From positions 1,046,340 through 1,110,339 of the forward strand of contig NZ_KE340297.1 in assembly GCF_000413315.1 (NCBI RefSeq): DNA of 64,000 nucleotides. Reading direction: 5' to 3'. The position numbers and the translations under genes were made by a program. Source of the stretch: Propionibacterium sp. oral taxon 192 str. F0372. GTDB lineage: Bacteria > Actinomycetota > Actinomycetes > Propionibacteriales > Propionibacteriaceae. Below, piece by piece: positions 25,117 to 34,130 of this stretch; within the stretch, counting starts at the first letter, position 1, and every line of letters begins with the position of its first letter. Under the pieces are notes generated by a model. The model worked only from the letters and a program-made list of their open reading frames with translations. It was not told the origin of the DNA and did not search any database.

Positions 25117-26257
25117 CGGTATCACCTTGGGGGATGTGCGCGGTTAGTACCCACAAAGGCACGCCCGCTTCGAGCCGTTGCGTTTCGAGTCGGCCACCCA
25201 TGCGTTGCAGGCGACGCTGCATGTCCTTGAGCCCAAAGCCGCCTTCGACATGGGTGGCATCATCGTTGATCGCGTTCATCATAGTCAGGACGTAGTGTGG
25301 CGGGTAGGCCTCGACTGACAGCGAGCATGCAGTTTCCGGACTGCCATACTTGACGATGTTCTCGACGGCTTCGGTCAATACGTCGTGGAACAGTGCGCAG
25401 TGGTGGCGTTTGTCTTCATCAGACAGGAGGATTTCAGTGGAAACCCGGTATCCGGCCTCATCGAGCTGGCGGATGGCCGTGGCGCACTCCTGTTGTATGG
25501 CCTCAGTGGTTGAGGAAGTAATGTCGTGATCATGATCTTGGAGCTGGTCCATGAGGGTGTGCAGGTCTGCCACGCCGCTGCGGGCAATATCGCAGATGCC
25601 GAGCAGATCACGGACCACCGGTTCGGGTAGGTCGGGCGTGCTGGCCAGGTCTGCACAGAGGAAGCTGACATGGGTGAGAGACCGGGCTGCGGTTTCGTGC
25701 AGTCTTCTCGACAGCTGTTCCCGCTCAACTTGGTGCTCTCGCTGACGCTGCAGGTCGCGTTGATCGGCTTGACGGTGAATCGCCGCGAAGGTGAGCCCAA
25801 GGGCCAGCGCCACTAGATCAAGGGTGCCCCACTGGATCAGCACATACACGAACCTGTGCCACTCAGCAGGCCAAGCAGCGTCCTGGACCGCGAGCAGTGG
25901 CCATAAGATCGCCGCGTACAGCACCATCATGGTGCGAATCCCCTTCGCACCAAGGGTCACGATCGGTACCATCGCTGCCACGATGGTGAACCCACTTGTG
26001 ACGCTCTCGGTAGTGGCCAGGCCTCCGAACAGCGTCAGTGATATTGCGGCGGAATAGCGTGCGGAAAAGCTGGAACTGGCAACCACCAAGCACAGCAGCA
26101 TCTGTCCGAACAACTTGAGCGGGACGACCTCCTTGCCGACCGAACCGAGGACGACCAAGATCAGCAGGGTCACACCAGCAATCAGTGGAGCGATCACATC
26201 GATAGTGGGCAGGATTCCATCCGCGTACTGTCTGATGCGTCGCTGACCCACACGCAT
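25109..26257 (-). CDS. NarL-type sensor histidine kinase
   Basis: A 382-residue membrane kinase with five or six hydrophobic segments in residues 15-165. Next come a short coiled coil, a HisKA_3 dimerisation domain with phospho-acceptor His in SRRLHETAARSLTHV near residue 193, and a HATPase_c domain with the N-box LTEAVENIVKYG and the GGFGLKDMQRRL G-box. There is almost no extracytoplasmic loop, so the signal is probably sensed in or at the membrane. TAACAT ends 6 nt before the ATG, a leaderless start. It overlaps the response regulator gene. The small peptide ORF lies 254 nt upstream on the same strand. Confidence 0.92.
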   Translation of the reverse strand: MRVGQRRIRQYADGILPTIDVIAPLIAGVTLLILVVLGSVGKEVVPLKLFGQMLLCLVVASSSFSARYSAAISLTLFGGLATTESVTSGFTIVAAMVPIVTLGAKGIRTMMVLYAAILWPLLAVQDAAWPAEWHRFVYVLIQWGTLDLVALALGLTFAAIHRQADQRDLQRQREHQVEREQLSRRLHETAARSLTHVSFLCADLASTPDLPEPVVRDLLGICDIARSGVADLHTLMDQLQDHDHDITSSTTEAIQQECATAIRQLDEAGYRVSTEILLSDEDKRHHCALFHDVLTEAVENIVKYGSPETACSLSVEAYPPHYVLTMMNAINDDATHVEGGFGLKDMQRRLQRMGGRLETQRLEAGVPLWVLTAHIPQGDTDD

Positions 26258-26263
26258 GTGCAG

Positions 26264-26269
26264 ATGTTA
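26264..26269 (-). promoter_or_regulatory. -10 box, leaderless histidine kinase operon
   Basis: TAACAT (minus strand) ends 6 nt before the ATG at 26257. Confidence 0.5.
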
Positions 26270-26511
26270 CCCCAGCAGGTGGTGGAGGCCTCGGTTTTCG
26301 CCTTATTGCGTCTGAACCCAGCCAGGCCCATGCCGCCTCGACAAGGGGCGAAGGCCTGCCTCAGGAGAGGTCGTCAGTGGACCACGCTGGGGTCAGGCAG
26401 ATGCGAAGTCCAGGAATCACCATTCATTCGGGGGCAGACTCGGCCGGTGTCCACCACCTGGATGGGTAGTCAGATTAAGACTAAAGAGGAGATCTTGGTT
26501 AAAAGAAATGG

Positions 26512-26655
26512 TCAACATCCGGGGAAAAATGGAAACATGCTGCAAAAATGAATCATGGGAACAGCTGAAACACTGGGTGCCGTGGCGAAATCACTTGACG
26601 GAGCCTGAAAGGATAGGGCTGCAGCGATCATTGCTGCGGTGAATATCTTTTTCAT
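26512..26655 (-). CDS. Small putative secreted Cys-containing peptide (47 aa)
   Basis: A 47-residue ORF with a classical signal peptide (MKKIFTAAMIAAALSF) and a plausible signal peptidase I site after SVSA. Cleavage would leave a 16-residue peptide, VPMIHFCSMFPFFPGC, hydrophobic and with two cysteines spaced for one disulfide. No strong Shine-Dalgarno is present. It lies in a 733-nt region otherwise without genes, on the same strand as the downstream kinase/regulator pair and between that pair and an ABC exporter. It could be a signalling or antimicrobial peptide. Family unknown; the reading frame is short, so reality needs testing. Confidence 0.45.
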   Translation of the reverse strand: MKKIFTAAMIAAALSFQAPSSDFATAPSVSAVPMIHFCSMFPFFPGC

Positions 26656-26736
26656 GCCCAACGTTCTACTCTCTGTCGAGTCGTCTGAGAATGACTCGGG
26701 CAGTGAGACACCACCAAGGTTGTATCCGGGGTACTC

Positions 26737-26748
26737 TCTAGATCTAGA
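26737..26748. promoter_or_regulatory. Perfect 12-bp palindrome upstream of peptide ORF
   Basis: TCTAGATCTAGA is self-complementary over 12 bp. It could be a dimeric regulator site; no regulator is assigned. Confidence 0.35.
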
Positions 26749-26990
26749 TGTGATGATCAACTGGGTCGGGAACTGTACGGAAACAGCCCGGCCACGTGCC
26801 GAGAACTATGTGCCGGAGAACAGGGTGCCACCCGGCTGCCGATTCCTGACCGCATGGACCAAGGCCTGGACGCCAGTGTGGGGCCAGACAGCTGACCAAA
26901 TGACCGGGTATCCGGGCCACTACATCCCCCGGAGCGCTGCGAGGAACTAGGGCCCGGACTTGTACCCGGTGCAGTTCAGCGTCGCAGGGT

Positions 26991-28586
26991 TCAGGACCCC
27001 ACGTCGCGTCGGGAGAAACCGAAGAAGCCCACGAGCAGGCTCGCGATGGCAATCCCCGCCTGGACGGCCAGCGGAACCCATTCCGGGTCACCCACCACGT
27101 CGAGGCAGTGCCCGACGATCGACAGATCCCGCGCCCAGTCCGGCAGGTCTACCAGGCCCCCGAAGGACTGGGCGAACAGACTCCAGCCGATGACCACCCA
27201 CATCACGGAGGCCAGTCGGGGTACCAGGCCGACGATGGCCATCGCCAGCCCGATGGCGGCGAGCACACCCGGTATCTGGGTGAGCACGAACACCGCGGCT
27301 CGGGCCACGGCATGATCCGTGGTCAGCTGGGAGGAGGTGACCCATGCCAGGGAGCCTGCGGCAATCCCGGTCAGCATGATGGCCTCAAGAACCACCAAAC
27401 CCAGGTGCACCCAGTAGCGACGGGCGCGGCTCATACCGGTGGCTATTTCCAGTTCCACTAGCCCTTCACGTTCCTCCTGGGCCAGGGTGTTCGCCCTACG
27501 TACGGCGGCCGATGCGACGAGCAGCACGGTCATCGTGGTGAGCAGGGTCATCAGCTGTTTTACCGCACTGCCGTCGGCCATCTTGTCCACCCATACCTTG
27601 GTTGGGGAATCCGGGGCCAGCATGTCGGTGAACGATCCTGTCATCGCACCGAACAGGGCGGCGAGGGCGCCGATTCCCGCACCCCAGCCGAGGAAACCGC
27701 TCCGGGCAAGTCGGACCCATAGGCCGGTGAATCCGTGGACCCGCCACCGTCTGGTACTCATCGTGCGGTCTGGGAGGTAGCCGGATAGGAGCTCACGCTT
27801 CCCGAAGGCCAGCCCAGCGATTCCTAGTATTCCCAAGGCAGCCAGCGTGCAGATTATGACCGGTGCCCAGGAATCATCGGTGAAGGGCTGCACAATATCC
27901 CGCCAGCCGATCGGGGTCACCCACCGTAGCCATGACAAACCGTCCCGGTCATCGGCGGCGACGCGCAGCCCGAACATCACCCCGAAGGCCCCGATCGCCG
28001 TGCCTCGTGCCTGGGTGAGATCGCGCCCGAGTTGGCAGATGAGAGCCGTCAGTGCGGCGAACCCCCACCCGGTGATCGTTATCGAGGCCCCGAAGGCCAG
28101 CGAGCCGCTGACCGTCAGCTCTTCGACGGTGCTGCGCTCGGCGAGCATGACTCCGGATATTCCGGCCCCGAGCAGGGCCGTTGTTCCCCACACGACGAAC
28201 ACCGGAGCCCAGAAACCGACCCAGCGCCCCACACCGGTACCTCTGGATATCTCGACCAACCCGGTATCCTCATCACCACGCATCATGCGGCAGGTGAGCA
28301 GAATGCTCATCAGCCCGGAGCACCACACCAGATAAGTTCCGGTCTCCCACTGGACCAACTGGCCGATGGTCCCTGGTGTGGGGAGAATGCCGTAGAGAAT
28401 CCGGGTGCCCGGTGAATCCCGCATGGCGCCCACGAGCATCTCGCGCTCGGCCAGCGATGGATAGACATCCTCATAGGAGGGTGCCGTAGAGGCCACCAGC
28501 GCCCACAGCGGTAGCAGCCAGGCGAGTATCTGGATGCGGCAGCGCCGCACCAGCAGGCGCATTGAGGGCCACAGGGAGTTCATCAT
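26991..28586 (-). CDS. ABC exporter permease (tetronasin/antibiotic-exporter type)
   Basis: A 531-residue permease with about 12 predicted helices arranged as two similar halves, each with a first helix followed by EDTGLVEISRGTGVGR or EEREGLVELEIATGMSR coupling elements. This duplicated form is typical of actinobacterial drug exporters working with one ATPase. The start MMNSLWPS at 28586 overlaps the ATPase stop (28583). It is third in a MerR-ATPase-permease operon. The substrate is unknown; multidrug or cationic peptide export is the usual role. Confidence 0.92.
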   Translation of the reverse strand: MMNSLWPSMRLLVRRCRIQILAWLLPLWALVASTAPSYEDVYPSLAEREMLVGAMRDSPGTRILYGILPTPGTIGQLVQWETGTYLVWCSGLMSILLTCRMMRGDEDTGLVEISRGTGVGRWVGFWAPVFVVWGTTALLGAGISGVMLAERSTVEELTVSGSLAFGASITITGWGFAALTALICQLGRDLTQARGTAIGAFGVMFGLRVAADDRDGLSWLRWVTPIGWRDIVQPFTDDSWAPVIICTLAALGILGIAGLAFGKRELLSGYLPDRTMSTRRWRVHGFTGLWVRLARSGFLGWGAGIGALAALFGAMTGSFTDMLAPDSPTKVWVDKMADGSAVKQLMTLLTTMTVLLVASAAVRRANTLAQEEREGLVELEIATGMSRARRYWVHLGLVVLEAIMLTGIAAGSLAWVTSSQLTTDHAVARAAVFVLTQIPGVLAAIGLAMAIVGLVPRLASVMWVVIGWSLFAQSFGGLVDLPDWARDLSIVGHCLDVVGDPEWVPLAVQAGIAIASLLVGFFGFSRRDVGS

Positions 28587-29482
28587 GACTCCTGGTAGTG
28601 GGAGAGGAACAGGTCTTCCAAGGAGGCCGGCTCGCAGGTCACCTGGCCGATCTGATGGCTGGCAGCGATGCCGAGGACCGCAGGGACCTGTTCGGTGCTC
28701 ACCTGGATCACTAGACGAGTACCGTCGCCGGTGGCCTTGATGCCGGACTCTGCCAATTCGGTGGTGACCTGGGGCAAAACGGAGGGATCGGCGACCATCT
28801 CCACCCGGGTGAGCGACAGACGGCGCAAGGTGGCCAGGTCACCGTGTTCGACGACCCTCCCTGCCTTGATGATGGTGACTGCCGAGCACAGGTTCTGTAC
28901 CTCGGCCAGGATGTGGCTGGATAACAGCACGGTGCGGCCCCGTTCGGCCAGCAACCGCACTTGGTCGGTGAAGACCTTCTCCATCAGCGGGTCTAGCCCG
29001 CTGGTCGGCTCATCAAGGATGAGCAGTTTGGTGGGAGCCGACAGCGCTGCGACCAGCGCTACCTTCTGCCGGTTGCCCTTCGAATAGGTGCGCACCTTCT
29101 TGGAAAGGTCCAGGTCGAACAACTCACTGAGTTCTTTTTCCCGGGCCTCGTCACGAGACCCACGTAATCCGGCCAAGGCATCCAGCACCTGACCGCCGGT
29201 CAGGTTCGGCCATAACGCGACGTCTCCGGGGATGTATGACACCTGACGATTGATTGTTGCCGATTCGTGTGCTGGATCCTTGCCCAGCACACGGACGATG
29301 CCCGCATCGGGGCGATAGAGCCCCAGCAGCACCCGGATGGTGGTCGATTTCCCGGCGCCATTGGGGCCGAGGAAACCGTGCACTTCACCGGGTGAGACCA
29401 CCAGGTCCAGCCCGTCGAGGGCCGTGAATGACCCGAAGCGTTTAACCAGGGATTCCACCCTGATCGGTTGGAACTCGCTCAC
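28583..29482 (-). CDS. ABC exporter ATP-binding protein
   Basis: A 299-residue ATPase with Walker A GPNGAGKST near residue 45, signature YSKGNRQKVA near residue 140, Walker B LLILDEPTSGLDP and H-loop LSSHILAE, plus a C-terminal accessory domain. The GTG at 29482 overlaps the stop of the merR gene (GTGA) and has GAGAGGAG upstream. A longer frame extending into merR is rejected. It energises the duplicated permease encoded next. Confidence 0.93.
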   Translation of the reverse strand: MSEFQPIRVESLVKRFGSFTALDGLDLVVSPGEVHGFLGPNGAGKSTTIRVLLGLYRPDAGIVRVLGKDPAHESATINRQVSYIPGDVALWPNLTGGQVLDALAGLRGSRDEAREKELSELFDLDLSKKVRTYSKGNRQKVALVAALSAPTKLLILDEPTSGLDPLMEKVFTDQVRLLAERGRTVLLSSHILAEVQNLCSAVTIIKAGRVVEHGDLATLRRLSLTRVEMVADPSVLPQVTTELAESGIKATGDGTRLVIQVSTEQVPAVLGIAASHQIGQVTCEPASLEDLFLSHYQES

Positions 29483-30330
29483 AATCGTGGCTCCTCTCCC
29501 GCCCATCGGCGGATCGTCGCTGAGAAATCGGGGTCCTGGTCCATCAGGGCCAGCAGATGATTGGCGAACTCCACCTGCAGCGGATGGGGGTAGCCAGAGA
29601 CGGTCAGCATCCTGGTCAGCATCCATGCGGTCCGTCCGGCGGCCCCGCCCGATATGTCGGCGAGCACCCGCAAGAGCGGTTGCTTGTGCTTCAGCATCAG
29701 GGACTGACTACGTCTGGCGAGTTCGTGCGCTGCGTCGAGCCCTTCGGGACCATTGAGGTGGACGAGTTCGGAGAAGTCGGCGAACTGCCGGGCACACAGG
29801 TCCAGGTCATCCTCGTCGAGGGCGGCAAGGAAGGGGCCGACCGATGGTGGAATCATCCCATGCGCCGCCATCACCAGCATAATCTGGCGTTCCACCTTGA
29901 TGCTGCCCGGGCTGTTGCCGGAGGCGATGATCCTCTCGGTGAGGTCGTCGTAAAACTCCGACAGTGCAGTTGGCATCGGCGACAGCGGTTCGCCGTCGTC
30001 CAGCCGTTCGAACACGTCGTCGAGGCGCTCGGCCTGACGCCGGAGCTTCTCCTGCTCGGCGATGATTGCCTGCCGTACTTGCTCTAGGTCGTGACGCACC
30101 GTCTCGCGCAGGGTGCCTTCGTCCTCGGCGGATAGGATCTCGGAAATCTGGGCGAGGGGCACCCCGCTGTCGGCCAGCCAGCGGATGCGCAGCAGCCGCG
30201 CGAGGTGGGCAATCGTGTAGTCGCGTCGGCCCCGCACGGTCGGGGGCACCTCGAGCAGCCCTAGGTGGTGATAGTGGCGGACCGTGCGCACTGTGGTGCC
30301 TGCCCATTCAGCAAGCTGTTTTACCTGCAT
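29479..30330 (-). CDS. MerR-family transcriptional regulator
   Basis: A 283-residue activator/repressor. The winged helix-turn-helix is at the N-terminus (MQVKQLAEWAGTTVRTVRHY, residues 1-20, then a GRRDY wing), followed by a coiled-coil dimerisation helix (residues 80-115) and a long C-terminal sensor domain. The ATG at 30330 has no Shine-Dalgarno and lies 7 nt after a -10-like TGGGAT, so a leaderless start is likely. A palindrome sits between -35 and -10 as for classic MerR promoters. It is first in the operon with the ABC exporter, which it probably induces on drug binding. Confidence 0.92.
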   Translation of the reverse strand: MQVKQLAEWAGTTVRTVRHYHHLGLLEVPPTVRGRRDYTIAHLARLLRIRWLADSGVPLAQISEILSAEDEGTLRETVRHDLEQVRQAIIAEQEKLRRQAERLDDVFERLDDGEPLSPMPTALSEFYDDLTERIIASGNSPGSIKVERQIMLVMAAHGMIPPSVGPFLAALDEDDLDLCARQFADFSELVHLNGPEGLDAAHELARRSQSLMLKHKQPLLRVLADISGGAAGRTAWMLTRMLTVSGYPHPLQVEFANHLLALMDQDPDFSATIRRWAGEEPRL

Positions 30331-30347
30331 GGGGAACATCCCAGCAC

Positions 30348-30362
30348 GTGACGTTACGTCAC
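30348..30362. promoter_or_regulatory. MerR operator in a 19-bp promoter spacer
   Basis: GTGACGTTACGTCAC is a perfect 7-1-7 palindrome. On the minus strand it lies between -35 TTGACT (30364-30369) and -10 TGGGAT, a 19-bp spacer typical of MerR-controlled promoters. TGGGAT ends 7 nt before the merR ATG. Confidence 0.75.
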
Positions 30363-30453
30363 AGTCAACACTGCAGATCACCATGCCGAGATGAAGCCGG
30401 TGGGCGAACTTTGGTCGGTGAGCGGTACGGCTGGGCAGTGCGCTGGGGCAGCC

Positions 30454-31860
30454 TTAGTCGGTGAGGTCTTCGGGATCGGCCGCCGGGAGGGTGACCCAGA
30501 ACTCTGCACCGGCACCGGGATGATTCCGAGCACCCAGATCGCCGCCATGGGAGCGGATGGTGTGGTCGCCAATGGACAGGCCAAGACCTGTTCCGGGGGT
30601 GTTCCGCGCCTTGTCGGAACGATAGAAGCGGTCGAAGATCCGCTCCAGGTCTTCTTCGGCGATGCCTGGTCCCTCGTCCCAGATGGTCAGTGTTCCGTCG
30701 ATCAGGCGTACATGCACGGTGCCCGCATCCGGGGAGAATTTGACTGCATTGTCGAGCAAATTCGTGACGGCGCGTTCCAAGGTGTCGGGTTCGCCGATGA
30801 TGAAGTGCGGGCGCAGTTTGACGTCGAAACCCAGGTGCGGGCCGCGTCGCTTGGCGCGTTCGATTGTCGAGCGCACTACGTCGGCGAAGTCTAGGGGCTC
30901 GGGGGCCGGGGTCACCACATCGTCGCGGCTCAACTGCACTAGGTCGCCCACCAAGGAGGTGAACTCGCCCAGTTGGGCTGCGACGTCGTTGAGGATCTCG
31001 GATCGGGCTCCCTCGGGCAGCATTCCGGATTTCTCGTCGGCCACCAGCAGTTCCACATTGGTGCGCATGGAGGTCAGCGGGGTGCGCAGCTCGTGACCTG
31101 CATCGGCAATGAGGCGCTTTTGGCGTTCCCGGGAGGAATCGAGGGAGTGCATCATCGTGTCGAAGGAGCGTGATAGCTCGCCCAGCTCATCGTCGGTATA
31201 GACGCCGATCGGTTGCAACTCATTGGTCTCGGTGACCCTGGTCAAAGCGGTGGACAGGTCGCGCAACGGGCGGGTAAGACGCTGGCCGGACCAAGACCCC
31301 ATAGCACCCGAGAGCAAAATGAAGATCGCCCCGATAACGACGATCACATTGCCCATTACCCACAAGGTGGTGGTTGTTGGGCCCAGCGAGCGACCGATCA
31401 CCATGGCGTATTTGCCCGAATCGATGGTCGCAGGAACCGCCACCACCCGATAGTGGGAGCCATCCCTGCTGGTCAGAGTGCGGGTTGAGGAGCCTTGCTG
31501 GGTACGGGCGATGGCTATTTCCTCCACCCCCGGGTCGATGGTCTCTCGCATGCCCGGCACCCGCAACACGTCGCCTTTGGTGGATACCAGCATCAAGGAG
31601 ACATTGGCGGCCTGCAGGGAGGATGCATTCAGCCCGCCCAGCCCGTCAACCTCAATGCCGACCAAGGGGGAAGCGTAGGAAGCCACCTCGATCAGTTCCT
31701 GGTCGAGTTCGGAATACATTGTGGCTCGCGCCGCGTAATACGTGGCCAAGCCGATGAACAACACAGCCATCGCCACCCCCAGGGAGGTAAGCCGTGCCAG
31801 GCGGCCCTGGAGGGCGGTGCCCGCCATGGTGCGGTGGAACCAGGAGGCCAGAGGATTCAC
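30454..31860 (-). CDS. mprB: MprB-like sensor histidine kinase
   Basis: A 468-residue HisKA-type kinase. It has a first membrane helix near residue 25, an extracytoplasmic sensor of about 120 residues, a second helix near residue 170, a HAMP domain, and a HisKA domain with phospho-acceptor His in [16 protein letters not shown] near residue 255. The ATP-binding domain has [11 protein letters not shown] and DEGPGI...[21 protein letters not shown] motifs. The layout matches mycobacterial MprB, a cell-envelope stress sensor. The start overlaps the response regulator stop. The gene symbol is by similarity. Confidence 0.9.
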   Translation of the reverse strand: MNPLASWFHRTMAGTALQGRLARLTSLGVAMAVLFIGLATYYAARATMYSELDQELIEVASYASPLVGIEVDGLGGLNASSLQAANVSLMLVSTKGDVLRVPGMRETIDPGVEEIAIARTQQGSSTRTLTSRDGSHYRVVAVPATIDSGKYAMVIGRSLGPTTTTLWVMGNVIVVIGAIFILLSGAMGSWSGQRLTRPLRDLSTALTRVTETNELQPIGVYTDDELGELSRSFDTMMHSLDSSRERQKRLIADAGHELRTPLTSMRTNVELLVADEKSGMLPEGARSEILNDVAAQLGEFTSLVGDLVQLSRDDVVTPAPEPLDFADVVRSTIERAKRRGPHLGFDVKLRPHFIIGEPDTLERAVTNLLDNAVKFSPDAGTVHVRLIDGTLTIWDEGPGIAEEDLERIFDRFYRSDKARNTPGTGLGLSIGDHTIRSHGGDLGARNHPGAGAEFWVTLPAADPEDLTD

Positions 31861-32546
31861 GGTGCCGTTTCGCGGAGCACGTAGCCGACGTTGCGGACGG
31901 TGTGGATGAGTCGGGGTTCACCTTTGTTCTCGGTCTTGCGACGCAGGTAGCCGATGTAGACATCGAGGGAGTTCTGGGTGGTCGCGAAGTCGAACCCCCA
32001 CACCTCGTTGAGTAGCCAGGAGCGTTCTAGCACCCGCCGTGGGTGTTCCATGAAGGCCTGCAGCAGGGCGAACTCGGTGCGGGTCAGATTGATCCGGCGT
32101 GATCCCCGGGCGACCTCGCGGGTGGAAGTGTCCATCCGCAGGTCTTCGAAGATGAGTACCTCGTTCGATTCTTCCTGCTCGGGGCGGGAGCGCCGGGTGA
32201 GGGCCCGGATCCGGGCGGTGAGCTCCTCCAGGGAGAAGGGCTTAACCATGTAGTCGTCGGCACCGGCATCCAGGCCGTCGACCCGGTCGTCTACCGCGTC
32301 GCGGGCGGTGAGGATCAGGATCGGCACGTCGTTGCCGTTCTCGCGCAGCACGCGGGTGGTTTGTAGCCCGTCGAGCTTGGGCATCATGACGTCCATGATC
32401 ACCGCGTCGGGGCGCATTGAGGAGAGCTTTGCCAGGGCCATCACCCCATCCTCGGCGGTGGAGACCTCGTATCCACTGCCGTACTGCAGCGAGCGGGCCA
32501 GGGAATCGCGGACTGCTTGGTCGTCGTCGACAACGAGGATGTGCAT
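31857..32546 (-). CDS. mprA: MprA-like OmpR-family response regulator
   Basis: A 229-residue response regulator. The receiver has VVDDDQ, phospho-acceptor Asp in [12 protein letters not shown] near residue 50, and Lys in MVKPFS near residue 101. A winged-helix DNA-binding domain is at the C-terminus ([20 protein letters not shown] and the recognition helix [10 protein letters not shown]). GGAGGCG precedes the ATG. It is coupled to the kinase gene by a four-base overlap. It probably controls envelope-stress genes, as in mycobacteria. Confidence 0.92.
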   Translation of the reverse strand: MHILVVDDDQAVRDSLARSLQYGSGYEVSTAEDGVMALAKLSSMRPDAVIMDVMMPKLDGLQTTRVLRENGNDVPILILTARDAVDDRVDGLDAGADDYMVKPFSLEELTARIRALTRRSRPEQEESNEVLIFEDLRMDTSTREVARGSRRINLTRTEFALLQAFMEHPRRVLERSWLLNEVWGFDFATTQNSLDVYIGYLRRKTENKGEPRLIHTVRNVGYVLRETAP

Positions 32547-32557
32547 GTCGCCTCCGG

Positions 32558-33388
32558 TCAGTCGATCTCGCCCGTAGGGGCGCTGGTCGGTTCGTGGTGG
32601 ATGATGAAGTGGTCCTCGCCATGGCCGACCCAGGTGGTGCGGCCTGCGCCGAGCACCTTGGTGCGTCCGGTCACCGCATCCACTCGCAAAACGGTACCGG
32701 GATCGATGATCACCGTGGTGCGTAGCTTCGAGCGGGTCATGGCATCGATGGTGTGGTTAAGCACTGGTTCGACGCTCACCCCGACCCCTACCAAGCGCAG
32801 GGCCTCAACAGGTTCACCTTCCGGGCCAGGAATGCTGGCTCCGATGACGGCGGCGGAGGAACCGAGGGCCAGCAGCGGCGTACCCCGGCGCACCAGTGTG
32901 GAGAGTATCTGCCGGTGCGGAGCAAGGGCGGCGAGCAGGGTCGTGGCGCAGGCCGGGGTCAGCACCACGCCGCCCAGCAGATCCGGGGAATCCGGCAGCG
33001 CGAGTTCGCCGGTGGTGACTGGCGCGGTGATGACCTCAAGCTGTGGATTGCGGGCACCGATCGCCTCGGCGGCCTGCCGTGCCGAGGCCTCGTCGGTGTA
33101 GATCACCAGGATGCGGTCGTTGGCGGGCGGGGGCACGTCTTGTTCTGCGACCGTTTCGGTGCTTTGCCGGTCGCCCTGCTCGATATTCGATGCAGGGGTG
33201 GTCCCGCCAGCGGCTCCGGTGGTCTGTCCGGTGGGTTGTGGGCCCCGGGCCAACCTGCGACGGCGGCGCACGCCGCGTTTACGTCCGGTGCCGGAGGCTG
33301 ACTGGATGAATTCATCCCAGGCCGCGTCAATTCCCCCAGCAGCGGGATCGCTCGCCGGGAATCCATCACCTGCCAGGAACAAGCTCAT
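32558..33388 (-). CDS. Hypothetical protein, amidotransferase-like fold possible
   Basis: A 276-residue protein. Residues 1-90 are low-complexity with a basic run ([14 protein letters not shown]). The C-terminal part from residue 92 ([20 protein letters not shown]) looks like an alpha/beta domain, with [17 protein letters not shown] and [18 protein letters not shown] loosely recalling class I glutamine amidotransferase folds but lacking the nucleophile Cys. This is a weak guess. TAGGCT 6 nt before the ATG indicates a leaderless start. It lies just upstream of the MprAB-like genes on the same strand. Confidence 0.7.
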   Translation of the reverse strand: MSLFLAGDGFPASDPAAGGIDAAWDEFIQSASGTGRKRGVRRRRRLARGPQPTGQTTGAAGGTTPASNIEQGDRQSTETVAEQDVPPPANDRILVIYTDEASARQAAEAIGARNPQLEVITAPVTTGELALPDSPDLLGGVVLTPACATTLLAALAPHRQILSTLVRRGTPLLALGSSAAVIGASIPGPEGEPVEALRLVGVGVSVEPVLNHTIDAMTRSKLRTTVIIDPGTVLRVDAVTGRTKVLGAGRTTWVGHGEDHFIIHHEPTSAPTGEID

Positions 33389-33394
33389 GGCCCC

Positions 33395-33417
33395 AGCCTA
33401 ATACGTGACTTCGTCAC
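33395..33417 (-). promoter_or_regulatory. Leaderless promoter with GTGAC-ttc-GTCAC palindrome
   Basis: The -10 TAGGCT (minus strand, 33395-33400) ends 6 nt before the ATG at 33388. An inverted repeat GTGACTTCGTCAC (33405-33417) lies directly upstream of the -10 and shares half-sites with the MerR operator at 30348. Confidence 0.45.
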
Positions 33418-33488
33418 ATAACTGCTTTCTACGCTGTGACGAGCGCAGACAATGTTGGCGAAGAATATCGCAGGGTCGAATGCGTTCC

Positions 33489-33941
33489 TCAGCCTAGGGC
33501 GGCGAGGATTCCGGGCATTGCGGCCTCAATGGCGCTCAGGGTCTCCTCGAAACCGCTGCGGTCCCCGTACCAGGGATCGGCGATGCCGGATCCGGGAACC
33601 GCCGCAGGATCGAAGTCGGTGACCAGCTTGATGTCGTCGGCACCTGGGGCGAGATGCCGCATCCGCTGCACGTGGTGTGGCTCGAAACCGAGCACCAGGT
33701 CGGCGTCGGCGATCATTGCTGCGGTCACCTGCTGGGCGCGGTGTGATCCGGTGGGGTAGCCGTGTTCGCGCAGCACCCGGGCAGCTCGCGGGTCGATCGG
33801 ATTGCCGTGCTCCTCGTCAGAGACCCCGGCGGAATCGACGTCGATCGCCAAAGCGTCGCGGTCGATCCATGCCCTGGCCACCTGCTCACCCATCGTCGAG
33901 CGGCAGATGTTCCCGTGGCAGACGAACAGCAGTTTTGTCAT
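33489..33941 (-). CDS. Low-molecular-weight protein-tyrosine phosphatase
   Basis: A 150-residue LMW-PTP that dephosphorylates phosphotyrosine via a Cys-phosphate intermediate. The P-loop VCHGNICRS holds nucleophile Cys8 and Arg14. The general acid is Asp122 in IADPWYG. The length is normal for the family. TAGTCT ends 7 nt before the ATG and there is no Shine-Dalgarno (leaderless). No cognate tyrosine kinase gene is visible nearby. Confidence 0.95.
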   Translation of the reverse strand: MTKLLFVCHGNICRSTMGEQVARAWIDRDALAIDVDSAGVSDEEHGNPIDPRAARVLREHGYPTGSHRAQQVTAAMIADADLVLGFEPHHVQRMRHLAPGADDIKLVTDFDPAAVPGSGIADPWYGDRSGFEETLSAIEAAMPGILAALG

Positions 33942-33948
33942 GGGCTCA

Positions 33949-33954
33949 AGACTA
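33949..33954 (-). promoter_or_regulatory. -10 box, leaderless phosphatase gene
   Basis: TAGTCT (minus strand) ends 7 nt before the ATG at 33941. Confidence 0.5.
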
Positions 33955-34130
33955 TGCGTCGCGCTGCAGCATCCACGGACGGGCGCCTTGCCTCAGAACA
34001 GCGATACGAAAACCGGTTGACGCGGTGTATCCACCATGGGGTATCGTGCTGTTCACGATGATCTGCCGACTGGGTATTTGGTACCCAGGTCACCTGAATT
34101 GCACCCCTTGATGGTTTTGGAGGCAGTTGT

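Larger units (their letters stand above)
26258..26990. other. 733-nt region with one small ORF and a 12-bp palindrome
   Basis: Apart from the 47-residue peptide ORF, no gene is supported here. A perfect palindrome TCTAGATCTAGA lies at 26737-26748, about 85 nt upstream of the peptide start. Composition is lower in GC than the flanks between 26460 and 26760. Other frames of 60-115 codons here lack any sign of coding. Confidence 0.5.

Noticed and set aside
26258..26551. 97-codon plus-strand frame in the spacer upstream of the kinase gene
   Set aside because: The composition looks random, there is no ribosome-binding site, and it overlaps the better-supported secreted peptide frame on the other strand.
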